Shown piece after piece: positions 18,435 through 26,532 of a stretch of DNA of 64,000 nt (the stretch's first letter is position 1; each line of letters begins with the position of its first letter). Origin of the DNA: Lewinellaceae bacterium (lineage in GTDB: Bacteria > Bacteroidota > Bacteroidia > Chitinophagales > Saprospiraceae). The stretch is from assembly GCA_020636225.1 (NCBI GenBank), contig JACJYI010000002.1, positions 372,001 to 436,000 on the forward strand, given 5' to 3'. The notes under the pieces were generated by a model that saw nothing but the letters and a program-made list of their open reading frames with translations, was not told the origin of the DNA and made no database searches. A program made the position numbers and the translations under genes.

Positions 18435-20624
18435 ATGAGTATCTCGAGATTCAATGCGATCGATACCATCCTCAATCGTCAGGATGGAGAATTTGCCTTT
18501 TTTGACACCCCTGCAGAGTTGGTATCCGAATACTTTGGCGTCAATGTATTCAACGATGAGGCCATGCAGCAGTTCCTGTCAGAGGACGACTATCTCAGTG
18601 TCAAGGCAGCCATCCAATCGGGCGCCAAACTGAGTCGTGAAGTAGCGGACCTGGTGGCCAATGCCATGAAGGCATGGGCGATCGACCATGGTGCTTCCCA
18701 CTATGCTCACTGGTTCCAACCCTGGACAGGAAAGACAGCAGAAAAACATGATTCGTTCTTCACGCTGGACAGTCAGGGAAAGGCCATTGAGGAGTTTGGA
18801 GGAAATGAGCTGGCGCAACAGGAGCCGGATGGATCCAGCTTCCCGGGCGGAGGACTGCGCTCCACCTTCGAGGCCAGGGGATATACTGCTTGGGATCCAT
18901 CATCCCCGGCGTTCATTTTTGAAGTGGGTGAGGGCAAGACCCTTTGCATCCCGACCATCCTGGTGACCTATTCAGGGGAAGCCATGGATTTCAAGTTGCC
19001 GTTACTGAAATCCCAGACCGCACTGGAGAATGCCGCGCTGCCGATTATCCAATGGTTTGACCAGCAAGCAACACAAGTCATTGTGACGTTAGGGTGGGAG
19101 CAAGAGTATTTCCTGGTCGATGAAGCGCTGTTCAATGCTCGTCCAGACCTGGTATTGACGGGAAGGACGCTGATCGGCAAGTTGGCGACCAAGGGGCAAC
19201 AGTTGGAGGATCACTATTTTGGTTCGATCCCTGAGCGTGTATTTGCCTTCATGCGGGATCTGGAGATCGAGTGTCATAAGTTGGGTATTCCTGTCCGGAC
19301 CCGGCACAATGAAGTGGGTCCGGCGCAGTATGAACTTGCCCCCATGTTCGAAGAGGTCAATGTAGCGGTTGACCATAACCAGCTCCTGATGGATCTGATG
19401 GACCGGATTGCCCGCCGCCATCATCTTCGGGTACTGATGCACGAGAAACCGTTTGCCGGCGTCAATGGCAGTGGGAAGCACAACAACTGGTCGGTGGCAA
19501 CCAACACGGGCAAGAATCTCCTGTCACCAGGCAAACATCCTGGGAAAAACCTGCGATTCCTGACGTTCTTTGTCAATACGATCAAGGCGGTTCATGAGCA
19601 TGCCGACCTGCTGAGGGCCAGTGTAGCTTCCGCCTCCAATGATCACCGGTTGGGCGCAAATGAAGCACCGCCGGCGATCGTATCGGTGTTCATCGGATCA
19701 GTCATGACCAGCATTTTCAGGCAGATCGAGAAAGGGGAGACCACCAAAGAGGATGTCAAGGTGGTCTTGGACCTGCTCAGCAAGATCCCGGATCTCGAAT
19801 TGGACAATACTGACAGGAACCGGACCTCTCCATTTGCCTTCACTGGAAACAAGTTTGAGGTTCGGATGGTCGGTTCCCAGCAGAATTGCAGCGGACCGAT
19901 GACGGTGCTCAACACGATCATGGCCGCACAGCTGCAGGCCTTCAAGGTCGAGGTCGACCAGCTGACCCAAAAGGGACAGGACCGTGATGCGGCAATTCTG
20001 ACCGTATTGAAAGGTTATATCAAATCATCCAAAGCCATCCTCTTCGAAGGTGATAACTACAGTGACGCCTGGGAAAAGGAGGCAGAGAAGCGCAAGTTGG
20101 GGAATGAGAAGACCACCCCGGAAGCCCTGGCGGCCTATGTGAGCAAGAAGAGCATCAAGCTTTTCGAGACGGTGGGCGTATTTGCAGAAAAGGAAGTGAA
20201 GGCCTTCCATGAGGTTCAGCTGCACAAGTACAGCACAACCCTGGAGATCGAATCCACTACCCTCGAAGAACTGTGTTTGAACTATGTCCTTCCCGCCTCA
20301 ATGGATTACCAAACTCGACTGGCGAGTAATATGGTCCAGATGAAGGAGATCGGCCTGGATGGCAAGCACGTTGAATTTGCATCGAGTGCTGTAAAGCGTA
20401 TCGCAAAGAATATCAATGCGATATACCATTTGATTGAAGACATGTCGGAAGCAAGGCGTGAAGCGAACAAGGAGCATGACAGCTTGAAGACGGCATTGGT
20501 GTATTGTCATTCGGTCAAGCCTCTGATGGACAAGATCCGGGAACATGCGGATGACCTTGAGTTGATCGTCGATGACCGGGAATGGTCATTGGTCAAGTAC
20601 AGGGAGATGATGTACATCCGATAG
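18435..20624 (+). CDS. glnN: Glutamine synthetase type III
   Basis: ATP-dependent synthesis of glutamine from glutamate and ammonia. At 729 residues it is a full-length type III enzyme, the form usual in Bacteroidota and built as a double-hexamer ring. Seen: GWEQEYFLVDE (metal glutamates), NEVGPAQYELAPMFEEVNVAVDHNQLL, NGSGKHNNWSVATNTG (ATP and glutamate site) and ASASNDHRLGANEAPPAI. The start at 18435 follows a clear promoter element. It is monocistronic: a strong terminator begins about 20 bp after the stop, separating it from the repeat array downstream. Confidence 0.97.
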   Translation: MSISRFNAIDTILNRQDGEFAFFDTPAELVSEYFGVNVFNDEAMQQFLSEDDYLSVKAAIQSGAKLSREVADLVANAMKAWAIDHGASHYAHWFQPWTGKTAEKHDSFFTLDSQGKAIEEFGGNELAQQEPDGSSFPGGGLRSTFEARGYTAWDPSSPAFIFEVGEGKTLCIPTILVTYSGEAMDFKLPLLKSQTALENAALPIIQWFDQQATQVIVTLGWEQEYFLVDEALFNARPDLVLTGRTLIGKLATKGQQLEDHYFGSIPERVFAFMRDLEIECHKLGIPVRTRHNEVGPAQYELAPMFEEVNVAVDHNQLLMDLMDRIARRHHLRVLMHEKPFAGVNGSGKHNNWSVATNTGKNLLSPGKHPGKNLRFLTFFVNTIKAVHEHADLLRASVASASNDHRLGANEAPPAIVSVFIGSVMTSIFRQIEKGETTKEDVKVVLDLLSKIPDLELDNTDRNRTSPFAFTGNKFEVRMVGSQQNCSGPMTVLNTIMAAQLQAFKVEVDQLTQKGQDRDAAILTVLKGYIKSSKAILFEGDNYSDAWEKEAEKRKLGNEKTTPEALAAYVSKKSIKLFETVGVFAEKEVKAFHEVQLHKYSTTLEIESTTLEELCLNYVLPASMDYQTRLASNMVQMKEIGLDGKHVEFASSAVKRIAKNINAIYHLIEDMSEARREANKEHDSLKTALVYCHSVKPLMDKIREHADDLELIVDDREWSLVKYREMMYIR

Positions 20625-20643
20625 TCCTTCTGCGACGGATAGG

Positions 20644-20681
20644 AAAAAAGCCGGCCTTTTTAGGTCGGCTTTTTTTATTTT
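20644..20681 (+). terminator. Intrinsic terminator of glnN
   Basis: The arms AAAAAAGCCGGCC and GGTCGGCTTTTTT (one mismatch or G-U pair) surround a short T-rich loop and are followed by a long T tract. Confidence 0.88.
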
Positions 20682-20801
20682 TTTCACAATACAGGGCAAT
20701 GATTTGTAATATGATTTCACAAATATCAGATAAACAGCTATATATGAATCTGAATAATTCAGTTAATAAGTTTTTGTAAAATACAAAGTTGTTTTTTTGT
20801 T

Positions 20802-20833
20802 TTTGTTCTACCGGGGAAACATGTGGATGTTTG
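20802..20833 (+). promoter_or_regulatory. Candidate promoter of the repeat-hairpin RNA
   Basis: TTTG (20802-20805), 20 bp, then GATGTTTG (20826-20833), one mismatch from TAnnTTTG. A start about 5 bp further falls at the first arm of the first stem (20837), so the promoter and the structure fit each other. Confidence 0.4.
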
Positions 20834-20893
20834 TAAGGTCAACGGAGGTCAAAAAGCTGGCCGCCTGAAGAGGAAAAGTTGACCGACCAATTT

Positions 20894-20921
20894 GGATATG
20901 TTCATGGGATTATAATTTGTT
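20894..20921 (+). repeat. Array repeat, copy 1
   Basis: A 28-bp copy identical to copy 2. It contains the 20-nt core ATATGTTCATGGGATTATAA at 20896-20915, followed by TTTGTT. The core could be read as a five-codon ORF, Met-Phe-Met-Gly-Leu-stop. Confidence 0.9.
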
Positions 20922-20963
20922 AGTGGGCCGTAAGTTTTTTTGGTGTTTTATTACGGCTCACTA
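20921..20963 (+). other. Stem-loop after repeat copy 1
   Basis: A 13-bp inverted repeat beginning TAGTGGGCC and ending CTCACTA, with a single G-T position, encloses a T-rich 17-nt loop. There is no terminal T run, so this is not a typical terminator. Confidence 0.75.
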
Positions 20964-20989
20964 CTTTTCCCATCCTCTTCACATCCTTC

Positions 20990-21017
20990 GGATATGTTCA
21001 TGGGATTATAATTTGTT
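20990..21017 (+). repeat. Array repeat, copy 2
   Basis: Identical to copy 1 over 28 bp, starting 96 bp after it. The sequence between the copies is unrelated to that after copy 2, so this is not a simple tandem duplication of whole units. Confidence 0.9.
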
Positions 21018-21021
21018 GCCA

Positions 21022-21052
21022 GGCTGCCGCACCAAAAGCGGTGCGGCGCCTA
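21022..21052 (+). other. GC-rich stem-loop after repeat copy 2
   Basis: GCCGCACC and GGTGCGGC pair perfectly around a six-base AAAAGC loop; outer AGGC and GCCT extend the stem across a bulge. A further stem ATGAACC/GGTTCAT lies at 21089-21108. Confidence 0.75.
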
Positions 21053-21115
21053 CAACAATACTTGAACTGCCACTGGTTAAAGTTATAGATGAACCAAAAG
21101 AGGTTCATGACTTAT

Positions 21116-21135
21116 ATATGTTCATGGGATTATAA
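21116..21135 (+). repeat. Array repeat, copy 3 (core only)
   Basis: The 20-nt core is identical to copies 1 and 2 but neither flank is kept. The upstream arm ATGAAC (21089-21094) could pair either with GTTCAT at 21103-21108 or with GTTCAT inside this core (21120-21125), an attenuator-like choice. Confidence 0.88.
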
Positions 21136-21160
21136 AGCCGCTCTTGTAGCGGCTTTTTTT
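21136..21160 (+). terminator. Intrinsic terminator closing the array
   Basis: AGCCGCT and AGCGGCT pair around CTTGT and are followed by eight or more T on the plus strand. It begins directly after repeat copy 3, which supports a plus-strand transcript ending here. Confidence 0.85.
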
Positions 21161-21204
21161 TTGCCATGGTTCAGGGTCCTGTGGTAAGCACTGATCTGGT
21201 CAAA

Positions 21205-22086
21205 TCAGTTGCCGCTGTCTTCCAGGATCTTCTTCATCGTGTGGATGGTTTGATCCAGATAGGCCAATCCGAACATGGCCACATGAGCCAGGAGTGGGTA
21301 GAGCTGATAGATCTTTTCTCGAATGCTCCAACCGTCAAGTTCTTTGAAGTGACGAGAATAGGATGAGTAAAACGACGAGGAAAATCCACCGAATAGCGTA
21401 GTCATGGCGAGATCAACTTCGCGATGACCGTAGCGCGGACTGGGGTCAATCCATAAGGGTTGTTCATCTGCAGTGCAATAGAGATTGCCAGACCAAAGAT
21501 CACCATGTAGCAAGACCGGTGGTTCATCATCCAGGATGAGATAAGGGATCCGATCCTCTACCCGCGACCATAATTCCTCCGTCTTGGAGTCAAACACAGA
21601 TTTCTCCCGGATCACCTTCATGGACGGGGTAAGATACCCGTTGATATAGGTTTCCGACCATTGACTACTCTGGTAAGATTCCAGAGGGATGGTGCCCAGG
21701 TAGGATGGGTAAGCGCAGCCGAATAGGGAAGATGTTCGGGTATGCAATCTGGCCAGGTCCTGACCGGCCTGTTCCCAGAAGGCATCCGAATAGGTCCCGG
21801 CTGGATAATAATCCATCATCAGATAGGCACCCTGGTCCTGTAGCGACTCCAATCCGTGGATCTTTGGTGTGAGCACCCAGGGAGCCAATTCCTCCAGTCC
21901 CCTGGTTTCTGATTCGAAGATCCGGATGGCCATCGGGTCCGGGTTGAACTTGACAAAAAACTGCTGGTCATCGGTGTTCACGATGAACGCCTGATGGATA
22001 TCGCCACCTGAAGCAGGTGTCATGCTCAGCCTGCTACTGTTCAGTACCTCTTCCAGGCGAATCCGTAAAGGGTCAGGAATCATCAT
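21205..22086 (-). CDS. Fructosamine kinase family protein
   Basis: Aminoglycoside-phosphotransferase-fold kinase, 293 residues, that phosphorylates sugar residues on glycated amines so they fall off (protein deglycation). Seen: catalytic loop LLHGDLWSGN, metal-binding region IDPSPRYGHREVDLAMTTLFGGF and, further on, FYSSY. Last gene of an operon with the LytS/LytTR pair: it starts 7 bp after the regulator's stop. Pairing with a two-component system is suggestive but substrate and stimulus remain unknown. Confidence 0.92.
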   Translation of the reverse strand: MMIPDPLRIRLEEVLNSSRLSMTPASGGDIHQAFIVNTDDQQFFVKFNPDPMAIRIFESETRGLEELAPWVLTPKIHGLESLQDQGAYLMMDYYPAGTYSDAFWEQAGQDLARLHTRTSSLFGCAYPSYLGTIPLESYQSSQWSETYINGYLTPSMKVIREKSVFDSKTEELWSRVEDRIPYLILDDEPPVLLHGDLWSGNLYCTADEQPLWIDPSPRYGHREVDLAMTTLFGGFSSSFYSSYSRHFKELDGWSIREKIYQLYPLLAHVAMFGLAYLDQTIHTMKKILEDSGN

Positions 22087-22093
22087 ATCAGGT

Positions 22094-22807
22094 TCAGATC
22101 CTGTTCTGCTGGATGATTTCCAGAACTTCGTCGCGGTAATTCTTGCCGATGGGAAGCAGTTTGGTCTGATTCTTCAGGTTGACTTCGATCATGGAGCCGT
22201 CCAGTGCCTGTATTTTCTGGACATTAACGATGTAGGATCGATGGATACGTTTGAACAGAGCCGTCGGTAACTTCTCCTCCAGGCTCTTCATGGTTTGAAG
22301 GGTAATGACTCGGTCCTGTTCCAGGCGAATGATCACATAATCCTTGAGGCCTTCGATATAGACAATGTCCTCAAAGGAAACCTTGACCAGTTTCTTGTCG
22401 GCCTTGACGAACATATACTGGTCAGAACCGGCCTCAGGTTTGCGGGAGCGCAATTGCTCCTTGGCTTTATTGACGGCTTTCAAGAACCGGTCAAATGCGA
22501 TCGGCTTGAGCAGATAGTCAATGGCATTCAACTCGAAACCCTCTACGGCATATTCGGAAAAGGCCGTGGTAAAGATGACCAGCGGGGGCGTTCGAAGGGA
22601 TCGCAGCCAGTCCAGACCACTGATCTGCGGCATCTGGATATCCAGGAAAAGGAGGTCGACTTCGGTCGACTGAACGATTTCATTGGCCTCCAGGGCATTC
22701 CCGCAAGAAGCCAATACTTCGAGTTCAGGAATTTGTGCGGCATGGCTTTCAAGGATTTCCCTGGCCAGAGGCTCGTCATCAATGATAAGAGTGCGAATGG
22801 GTTGCAT
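22094..22807 (-). CDS. LytTR-family response regulator
   Basis: A 237-residue regulator. The receiver domain carries D10/D11 and phosphoacceptor Asp56 (LLFLDIQMP); a LytTR DNA-binding domain occupies about 130-235 (VKADKKLVKVSFEDIVYIEGLKDYV..., then RIHRSYIVNVQKI). LytTR regulators bind pairs of short direct repeats. The start ATG lies 9 bp after the stop of the kinase gene, so it is co-transcribed with it. Confidence 0.95.
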   Translation of the reverse strand: MQPIRTLIIDDEPLAREILESHAAQIPELEVLASCGNALEANEIVQSTEVDLLFLDIQMPQISGLDWLRSLRTPPLVIFTTAFSEYAVEGFELNAIDYLLKPIAFDRFLKAVNKAKEQLRSRKPEAGSDQYMFVKADKKLVKVSFEDIVYIEGLKDYVIIRLEQDRVITLQTMKSLEEKLPTALFKRIHRSYIVNVQKIQALDGSMIEVNLKNQTKLLPIGKNYRDEVLEIIQQNRI

Positions 22808-22816
22808 ATCTTAAAG

Positions 22817-23848
22817 TTAGTTATCCTCGAGGAATTGCAGGGTCAATCGAACTCGATACGTCAAAGGATCGTGTTCAATGAGCAGTTCATGTTGGCCTGG
22901 GTATAGCATTTCAAGGCGTTTCCGAACATTCGTCAGGCCAATCCCTCCGAAGGTACGGGCTTCCGGTTGTGGTTGGGTGTCTGCCTTGCTGTTCTCGATC
23001 ATGAAAACCACCTGATCAGAGCCGACATGCAGATGGACATGAACAAACCCGGTCGACAGACTTCTGGCCAGGCCATGTTTGAAACTGTTTTCCAGGAACG
23101 GTATGAACATCAACGGAGCAATGCGCTGGTCATGCACCTCTCCATCAGTCTGGAAGGTGACATCCGCTTTGGAACCATGGCGCAGCTTTTCCAGCTCCAG
23201 ATAATTCTCGACATAAGCGATTTCACGACGCAATGGCACCCATTTTTCATTGCACTCATAAAGCATATACCGCATCATGTCGGCCAGGCGCAATACGATC
23301 TCCGGGGCGAGGTCCGATTTCTTGATCGTCAGAGCATAGAGGCTGTTCAGCGTATTGAACAGAAAATGCGGATTGATTTGTGACTTGAGGAACCGCAGTT
23401 CGGATTGCATGGTCTGGGTCTGGATTCTCCGCTTTTCGCGTTCACCCCGAATCCAGTCGCTGATGATCTTGAATACAGTGAAGGTGGATGTGATCAGAAA
23501 GTTGAGCAAATAGTATCCCGCCTGGTGCTGAAGGACCTGAGCCTGAAGGTCAGGGTAGTTATGATACTTCCAATAGAACAGATAGATCATCAAGGGGGTC
23601 ACCACAAGGACCAGGAGTACGAGTAGTCCACCATAGATCAGCAATTTGCGATCGCTGAGAAATCGGGGGATCAGCACATAGATATTGATGTACACCAGGA
23701 TGGCATAGAACATGATCCTGAGTAATTCATTGCCCAGCGCAAAGAAGAACGGTATCCCATTGATTTCCACTTCCAGATAGGTCAGTGCTGCCAGAAGGAC
23801 AGACCAGAAAAAGCAATGGGAGAAGAACTTGGACCGCAACAGTTTCAT
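22817..23848 (-). CDS. LytS-type membrane histidine kinase
   Basis: Sensor of the preceding LytTR regulator, 343 residues. Four hydrophobic segments in the first 130 residues form a membrane anchor with no large extracellular domain. The His_kinase domain shows QINPHFLFNTLNSLYAL with the phosphoacceptor histidine, the N box ENSFKHGL and the glycine box GGIGLTNVRKRLEMLYPG. Near its start the minus strand has TATCTTTA (23862-23855), a near match to TAnnTTTG only 6 bp from the ATG. Confidence 0.94.
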   Translation of the reverse strand: MKLLRSKFFSHCFFWSVLLAALTYLEVEINGIPFFFALGNELLRIMFYAILVYINIYVLIPRFLSDRKLLIYGGLLVLLVLVVTPLMIYLFYWKYHNYPDLQAQVLQHQAGYYLLNFLITSTFTVFKIISDWIRGEREKRRIQTQTMQSELRFLKSQINPHFLFNTLNSLYALTIKKSDLAPEIVLRLADMMRYMLYECNEKWVPLRREIAYVENYLELEKLRHGSKADVTFQTDGEVHDQRIAPLMFIPFLENSFKHGLARSLSTGFVHVHLHVGSDQVVFMIENSKADTQPQPEARTFGGIGLTNVRKRLEMLYPGQHELLIEHDPLTYRVRLTLQFLEDN

Positions 23849-23957
23849 CAGCCTTAAAGATACGCTTCGCCAGGTAGCAGCTGATCAAGAATCGATGAAT
23901 CTTCGCTCCTCAACGACACACGATCATGGCAACCTGCCGGATAGCCGGGTGATTTGG

Positions 23958-23989
23958 TTGTCGGGGAAGCGCAATGGTTCATACCTTTG
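23958..23989 (+). promoter_or_regulatory. Promoter of the queD-folE-fabD-algH run
   Basis: TTG (23958-23960), 21 bp, then TACCTTTG (23982-23989), 17 bp before the queD ATG. TACCTTTGGCCCGAA is also found before hbd (53778). Confidence 0.6.
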
Positions 23990-24006
23990 GCCCGAATGTT
24001 TGATAT

Positions 24007-24420
24007 ATGGTCTATTTGACAAGGGTTGAGAAATTCAACGCAGCCCATAAGCTCTGGGTGGAGGAATGGACAGAAGAGCAGAATCTGGACGTGTTTGGCA
24101 AGTGTGCCAATGCCAACTGGCACGGGCATAATTATACCCTGCACGTGACTGTCAAAGGTACGCCGGACCGATATACAGGTTTCGTCATGGATGCCAAGGT
24201 CCTGGGCCAACTGGTCAAGCGCGCTGTGATCGACCATGTGGATCATCGCAATCTCAACCTGGATGTGCCGTTCATCCCTGCAGGCATTCAACCGACCTCC
24301 GAAAACCTGGTGATCTTTTTCTGGGAACAGTTGGTTCCTCAGCTGCCGCCGGAAGTGACCCTCCATCGATTGATCCTCCATGAGACAGATACTATCTACG
24401 CTGAATATTATGGCGAGTAA
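24007..24420 (+). CDS. queD: 6-pyruvoyltetrahydropterin / 6-carboxytetrahydropterin synthase
   Basis: Converts 7,8-dihydroneopterin triphosphate (the FolE product) to a 6-substituted tetrahydropterin, on the route to queuosine or to pterins. At 137 residues it has the full active site: zinc histidines H14 (NAAHKL), H39 and H41 (WHGHNY), catalytic C33 and H80 (DHVDHRNLN), plus E99 and a late glutamate ([12 protein letters not shown]). It sits 11 bp before folE, so substrate producer and user are in one operon. Compare the altered paralogue at 47776. Confidence 0.93.
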   Translation: MVYLTRVEKFNAAHKLWVEEWTEEQNLDVFGKCANANWHGHNYTLHVTVKGTPDRYTGFVMDAKVLGQLVKRAVIDHVDHRNLNLDVPFIPAGIQPTSENLVIFFWEQLVPQLPPEVTLHRLILHETDTIYAEYYGE

Positions 24421-24431
24421 CCAGACAACGA

Positions 24432-25028
24432 ATGGCTGAAGACAAAAGAAAGGAATACCCTGCTGACCGGACGGAGATCCTGAAGACCAGCTATCAAATC
24501 CTGATCGAACAGGTCGGGGAGGACCCCTCCAGGGAGGGATTGATCAAGACACCTGAACGGGCAGCAAAAGCGATGCAATTTCTGACACAGGGATATGGTC
24601 AGGATCCTGCTGCCATCCTGCGCTCGGCCATGTTCAAGGAGGATTACAGTGAAATGGTCCTTGTCAAGGATATAGAAGTCTATTCGATGTGCGAACACCA
24701 TATGCTGCCCTTTTTTGGAAAGGCACACATCGCCTATATCCCCGATGGGTATATCGTAGGATTGAGCAAGATCCCTCGAATTGTCGATGTGTTTGCTCGC
24801 AGGCTGCAGGTTCAGGAACGATTGACCATGGAAGTACTGGAGTGTATCCAGGATACCCTGAATCCCCTCGGAGCAGCGATTGTTGTCGAGGCACAGCATA
24901 TGTGCATGATGATGCGAGGAGTTGAAAAACAGAACTCGGCGACCATCACGTCAGCTTTTACAGGCGTATTCCGGAATGAGAGTACACGGATGGAGTTTCT
25001 CAGCCTCGTGGAGAAACGCTTGCACTAG
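24432..25028 (+). CDS. folE: GTP cyclohydrolase I
   Basis: Opens and recloses the GTP purine ring to 7,8-dihydroneopterin triphosphate, the first step of folate and of 7-deazaguanine synthesis. 198 residues. Zinc ligands C87, H90 (CEHHMLPF) and C158 (MCMMMRGV) are present, as are the GTP-site blocks [22 protein letters not shown] and [10 protein letters not shown]. Directly downstream of queD and 30 bp before fabD. Confidence 0.97.
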   Translation: MAEDKRKEYPADRTEILKTSYQILIEQVGEDPSREGLIKTPERAAKAMQFLTQGYGQDPAAILRSAMFKEDYSEMVLVKDIEVYSMCEHHMLPFFGKAHIAYIPDGYIVGLSKIPRIVDVFARRLQVQERLTMEVLECIQDTLNPLGAAIVVEAQHMCMMMRGVEKQNSATITSAFTGVFRNESTRMEFLSLVEKRLH

Positions 25029-25058
25029 GACAACACCATATAGAATAACGTACTAAGT

Positions 25059-25949
25059 ATGAATGATATGAAGAAAGCATATGTTTTTCCAGGCCAGGGA
25101 GCCCAATTCACAGGAATGGGCAAGGAAGACTGGACGAACCATCCTGAAGCCAGGGAATGGTACCAGATCGCTGACGAAGTGATGGGTTTTCCGTTGAGTC
25201 AGGTGATGTTCGAGGGATCGGAGGATGAATTGAAAGAGACCCGGGTGACCCAGCCGGCCATCTTTGTCCAATCGGTTGTCCGGGCCAGGCTCGCAGGCAG
25301 TGCATTTCAGCCGGAGGCGGTTGCCGGCCACAGCCTGGGGGAGTTCAGCGCCTTGACGGCGGCAGGAGCTCTTACGTTTGAGGAGGGTCTTCGATTGGTG
25401 AAGGAACGTGCACTGGCCATGCAGGCGGCTTGTGAACTGACGGAAAGTACGATGGCAGCCATTGTCGGACTTGATGATGAAGTGGTGGAAAAGATCTGTG
25501 CTGGTATTTCCGATGTCGTTGTACCGGCCAACTACAACTCCCCGGGACAGTTGGTCATCAGTGGTAGCCTTTCCGGGATCGAACAGGCTGTTACCTTGTT
25601 GCAGGAGGCGGGTGCCAAGAGGGCTCTTGTGCTGGCAGTGGGAGGTGCATTCCATAGTCCGTTGATGGAACCGGCCAAAGAACGGCTGGCCACGGCGATC
25701 ATGGAAGCGTCATTCTCCAGGCCGAGTTGTCCGGTCTATCAGAATGTTCATGCGTCCCCGGAAACAGACCCCGATCGGATTCGGGAAAACCTGATCGCTC
25801 AATTGACGGCACCGGTGAAGTGGACCCAAACCATCCAGCGGATGTACGGGGACGGGTTCACCGAGTTCATAGAAGTTGGGGGGAAAGGGGTAATTCTTCG
25901 GGGACTCATCCGCCGGATTGAACCTTCTGCTACGACTTCTGCATTATAG
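25059..25949 (+). CDS. fabD: Malonyl-CoA:ACP transacylase
   Basis: Loads malonate onto acyl carrier protein for fatty-acid elongation. 296 residues. Nucleophile Ser92 in GHSLGE, PGQGAQFTGMG at the N-terminus, an arginine in the VVRARLAGS region, and GGAFHSPLM carrying the catalytic histidine. The start could be the ATG at 25059 or at 25068. No other fab genes lie nearby; it follows folE in an apparently mixed operon. Confidence 0.96.
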   Translation: MNDMKKAYVFPGQGAQFTGMGKEDWTNHPEAREWYQIADEVMGFPLSQVMFEGSEDELKETRVTQPAIFVQSVVRARLAGSAFQPEAVAGHSLGEFSALTAAGALTFEEGLRLVKERALAMQAACELTESTMAAIVGLDDEVVEKICAGISDVVVPANYNSPGQLVISGSLSGIEQAVTLLQEAGAKRALVLAVGGAFHSPLMEPAKERLATAIMEASFSRPSCPVYQNVHASPETDPDRIRENLIAQLTAPVKWTQTIQRMYGDGFTEFIEVGGKGVILRGLIRRIEPSATTSAL

Positions 25950-25971
25950 TCGTAAGGTATTTATCCCGGAT

Positions 25972-26532
25972 ATGAAGCCTGCAGAGACCATACAAGCTGG
26001 TTCACTGCTGATCGCAGAACCGTTCATGCTGGATCCCTACTTCAGGAGATCAGTGGTCCTCTTGTGTGAACATGAGGATGACAGTTCGTTGGGGTTCATT
26101 ATCAACAAGCAACTGGATGTCAAGGTCTCGGATCTGATCGCAGATTTCCCTGAATTCGATCAGTTGGTATTCTACGGCGGGCCAGTCCAGACCGATACCA
26201 TTCACTATATCCACAATGTCGGCGAGTTGTTGGAAGAGAGCGTGATGATCGCCCCGGGAGTATTTTGGGGAGGATCATTCGAGAAGTTGAAATTCCTGAT
26301 CGACAAACAACTGATCCTGCCCGATAATATCCGTTTTTTTGTAGGGTACAGCGGGTGGTCAGAAGGTCAGTTGCAGGAGGAGTTGCAATATGGATCCTGG
26401 ATCACGGGTGCAGCGGATGCCAATTATGTGTTCCGATTCGACCCTGACAAAGTATGGAAATCCGTCCTGGAACATAAAGGCTCCACCTATAGCGTCATCG
26501 CTCAGGTTCCCGAATCCCTGACCTTGAATTGA
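25972..26532 (+). CDS. YqgE/AlgH family protein (UPF0301)
   Basis: A 186-residue cytoplasmic protein of the widely kept YqgE/AlgH family; AlgH was linked genetically to alginate control in Pseudomonas, but the biochemical role is unsettled. Seen: GSLLIAEPFMLDPYFRRSVVLLCEH, SLGFIINK, YGGPVQTDTIHYIH and FVGYSGWSEGQLQEEL. I start at the ATG at 25972, 22 bp after fabD; the in-frame TTG at 25918 would lie inside fabD and adds an unrelated N-terminus. Convergent with the M23 peptidase, no gap between stops. Confidence 0.92.
   Translation: MKPAETIQAGSLLIAEPFMLDPYFRRSVVLLCEHEDDSSLGFIINKQLDVKVSDLIADFPEFDQLVFYGGPVQTDTIHYIHNVGELLEESVMIAPGVFWGGSFEKLKFLIDKQLILPDNIRFFVGYSGWSEGQLQEELQYGSWITGAADANYVFRFDPDKVWKSVLEHKGSTYSVIAQVPESLTLN

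Larger units (their letters stand above)
20837..21160 (+). ncRNA. Candidate structured non-coding RNA with three repeat units
   Basis: Proposed transcript of about 320 nt. Elements in order: stem GGTCAAC/GTTGACC (20837-20884) enclosing a small inner stem; repeat copy 1; 13-bp stem with one G-U (20921-20933 with 20951-20963); repeat copy 2; GC-rich stem GCCGCACC/GGTGCGGC (about 21025-21047); stem ATGAACC/GGTTCAT (21089-21108); repeat copy 3; terminator stem. The hairpins differ in sequence while the cores between them are identical, so selection seems to act on the core. I recognise no known RNA family (not tmRNA, RNase P, SRP or 6S). Function unknown; transcription is inferred. Confidence 0.5.
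20682..21204. other. Gene-free stretch holding a repeat-hairpin array
   Basis: No credible protein gene between the glnN terminator and the fructosamine kinase gene. The first 120 bp are AT-rich with small inverted repeats (for example CTGAAT/ATTCAG near 20750 and TTTGTA/TACAAA near 20775). From about 20802 to 21160 lies an ordered series of stem-loops and three copies of one core sequence, listed separately. The array reads as a plus-strand unit: it has a plausible promoter at one end and a terminator at the other. Confidence 0.75.

Noticed and set aside
20894..21135. CRISPR array
   Set aside because: Only three copies, spacing of 96 and about 124 bp, structured intervals, the third copy lacks both flanks, and no cas genes.
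20837..21160. RNase P RNA, tmRNA or another known RNA
   Set aside because: GAGGAAAAG near 20870 looks slightly like RNase P P4, but the partner block, the tRNA-like ends of tmRNA and the other hallmarks are missing.
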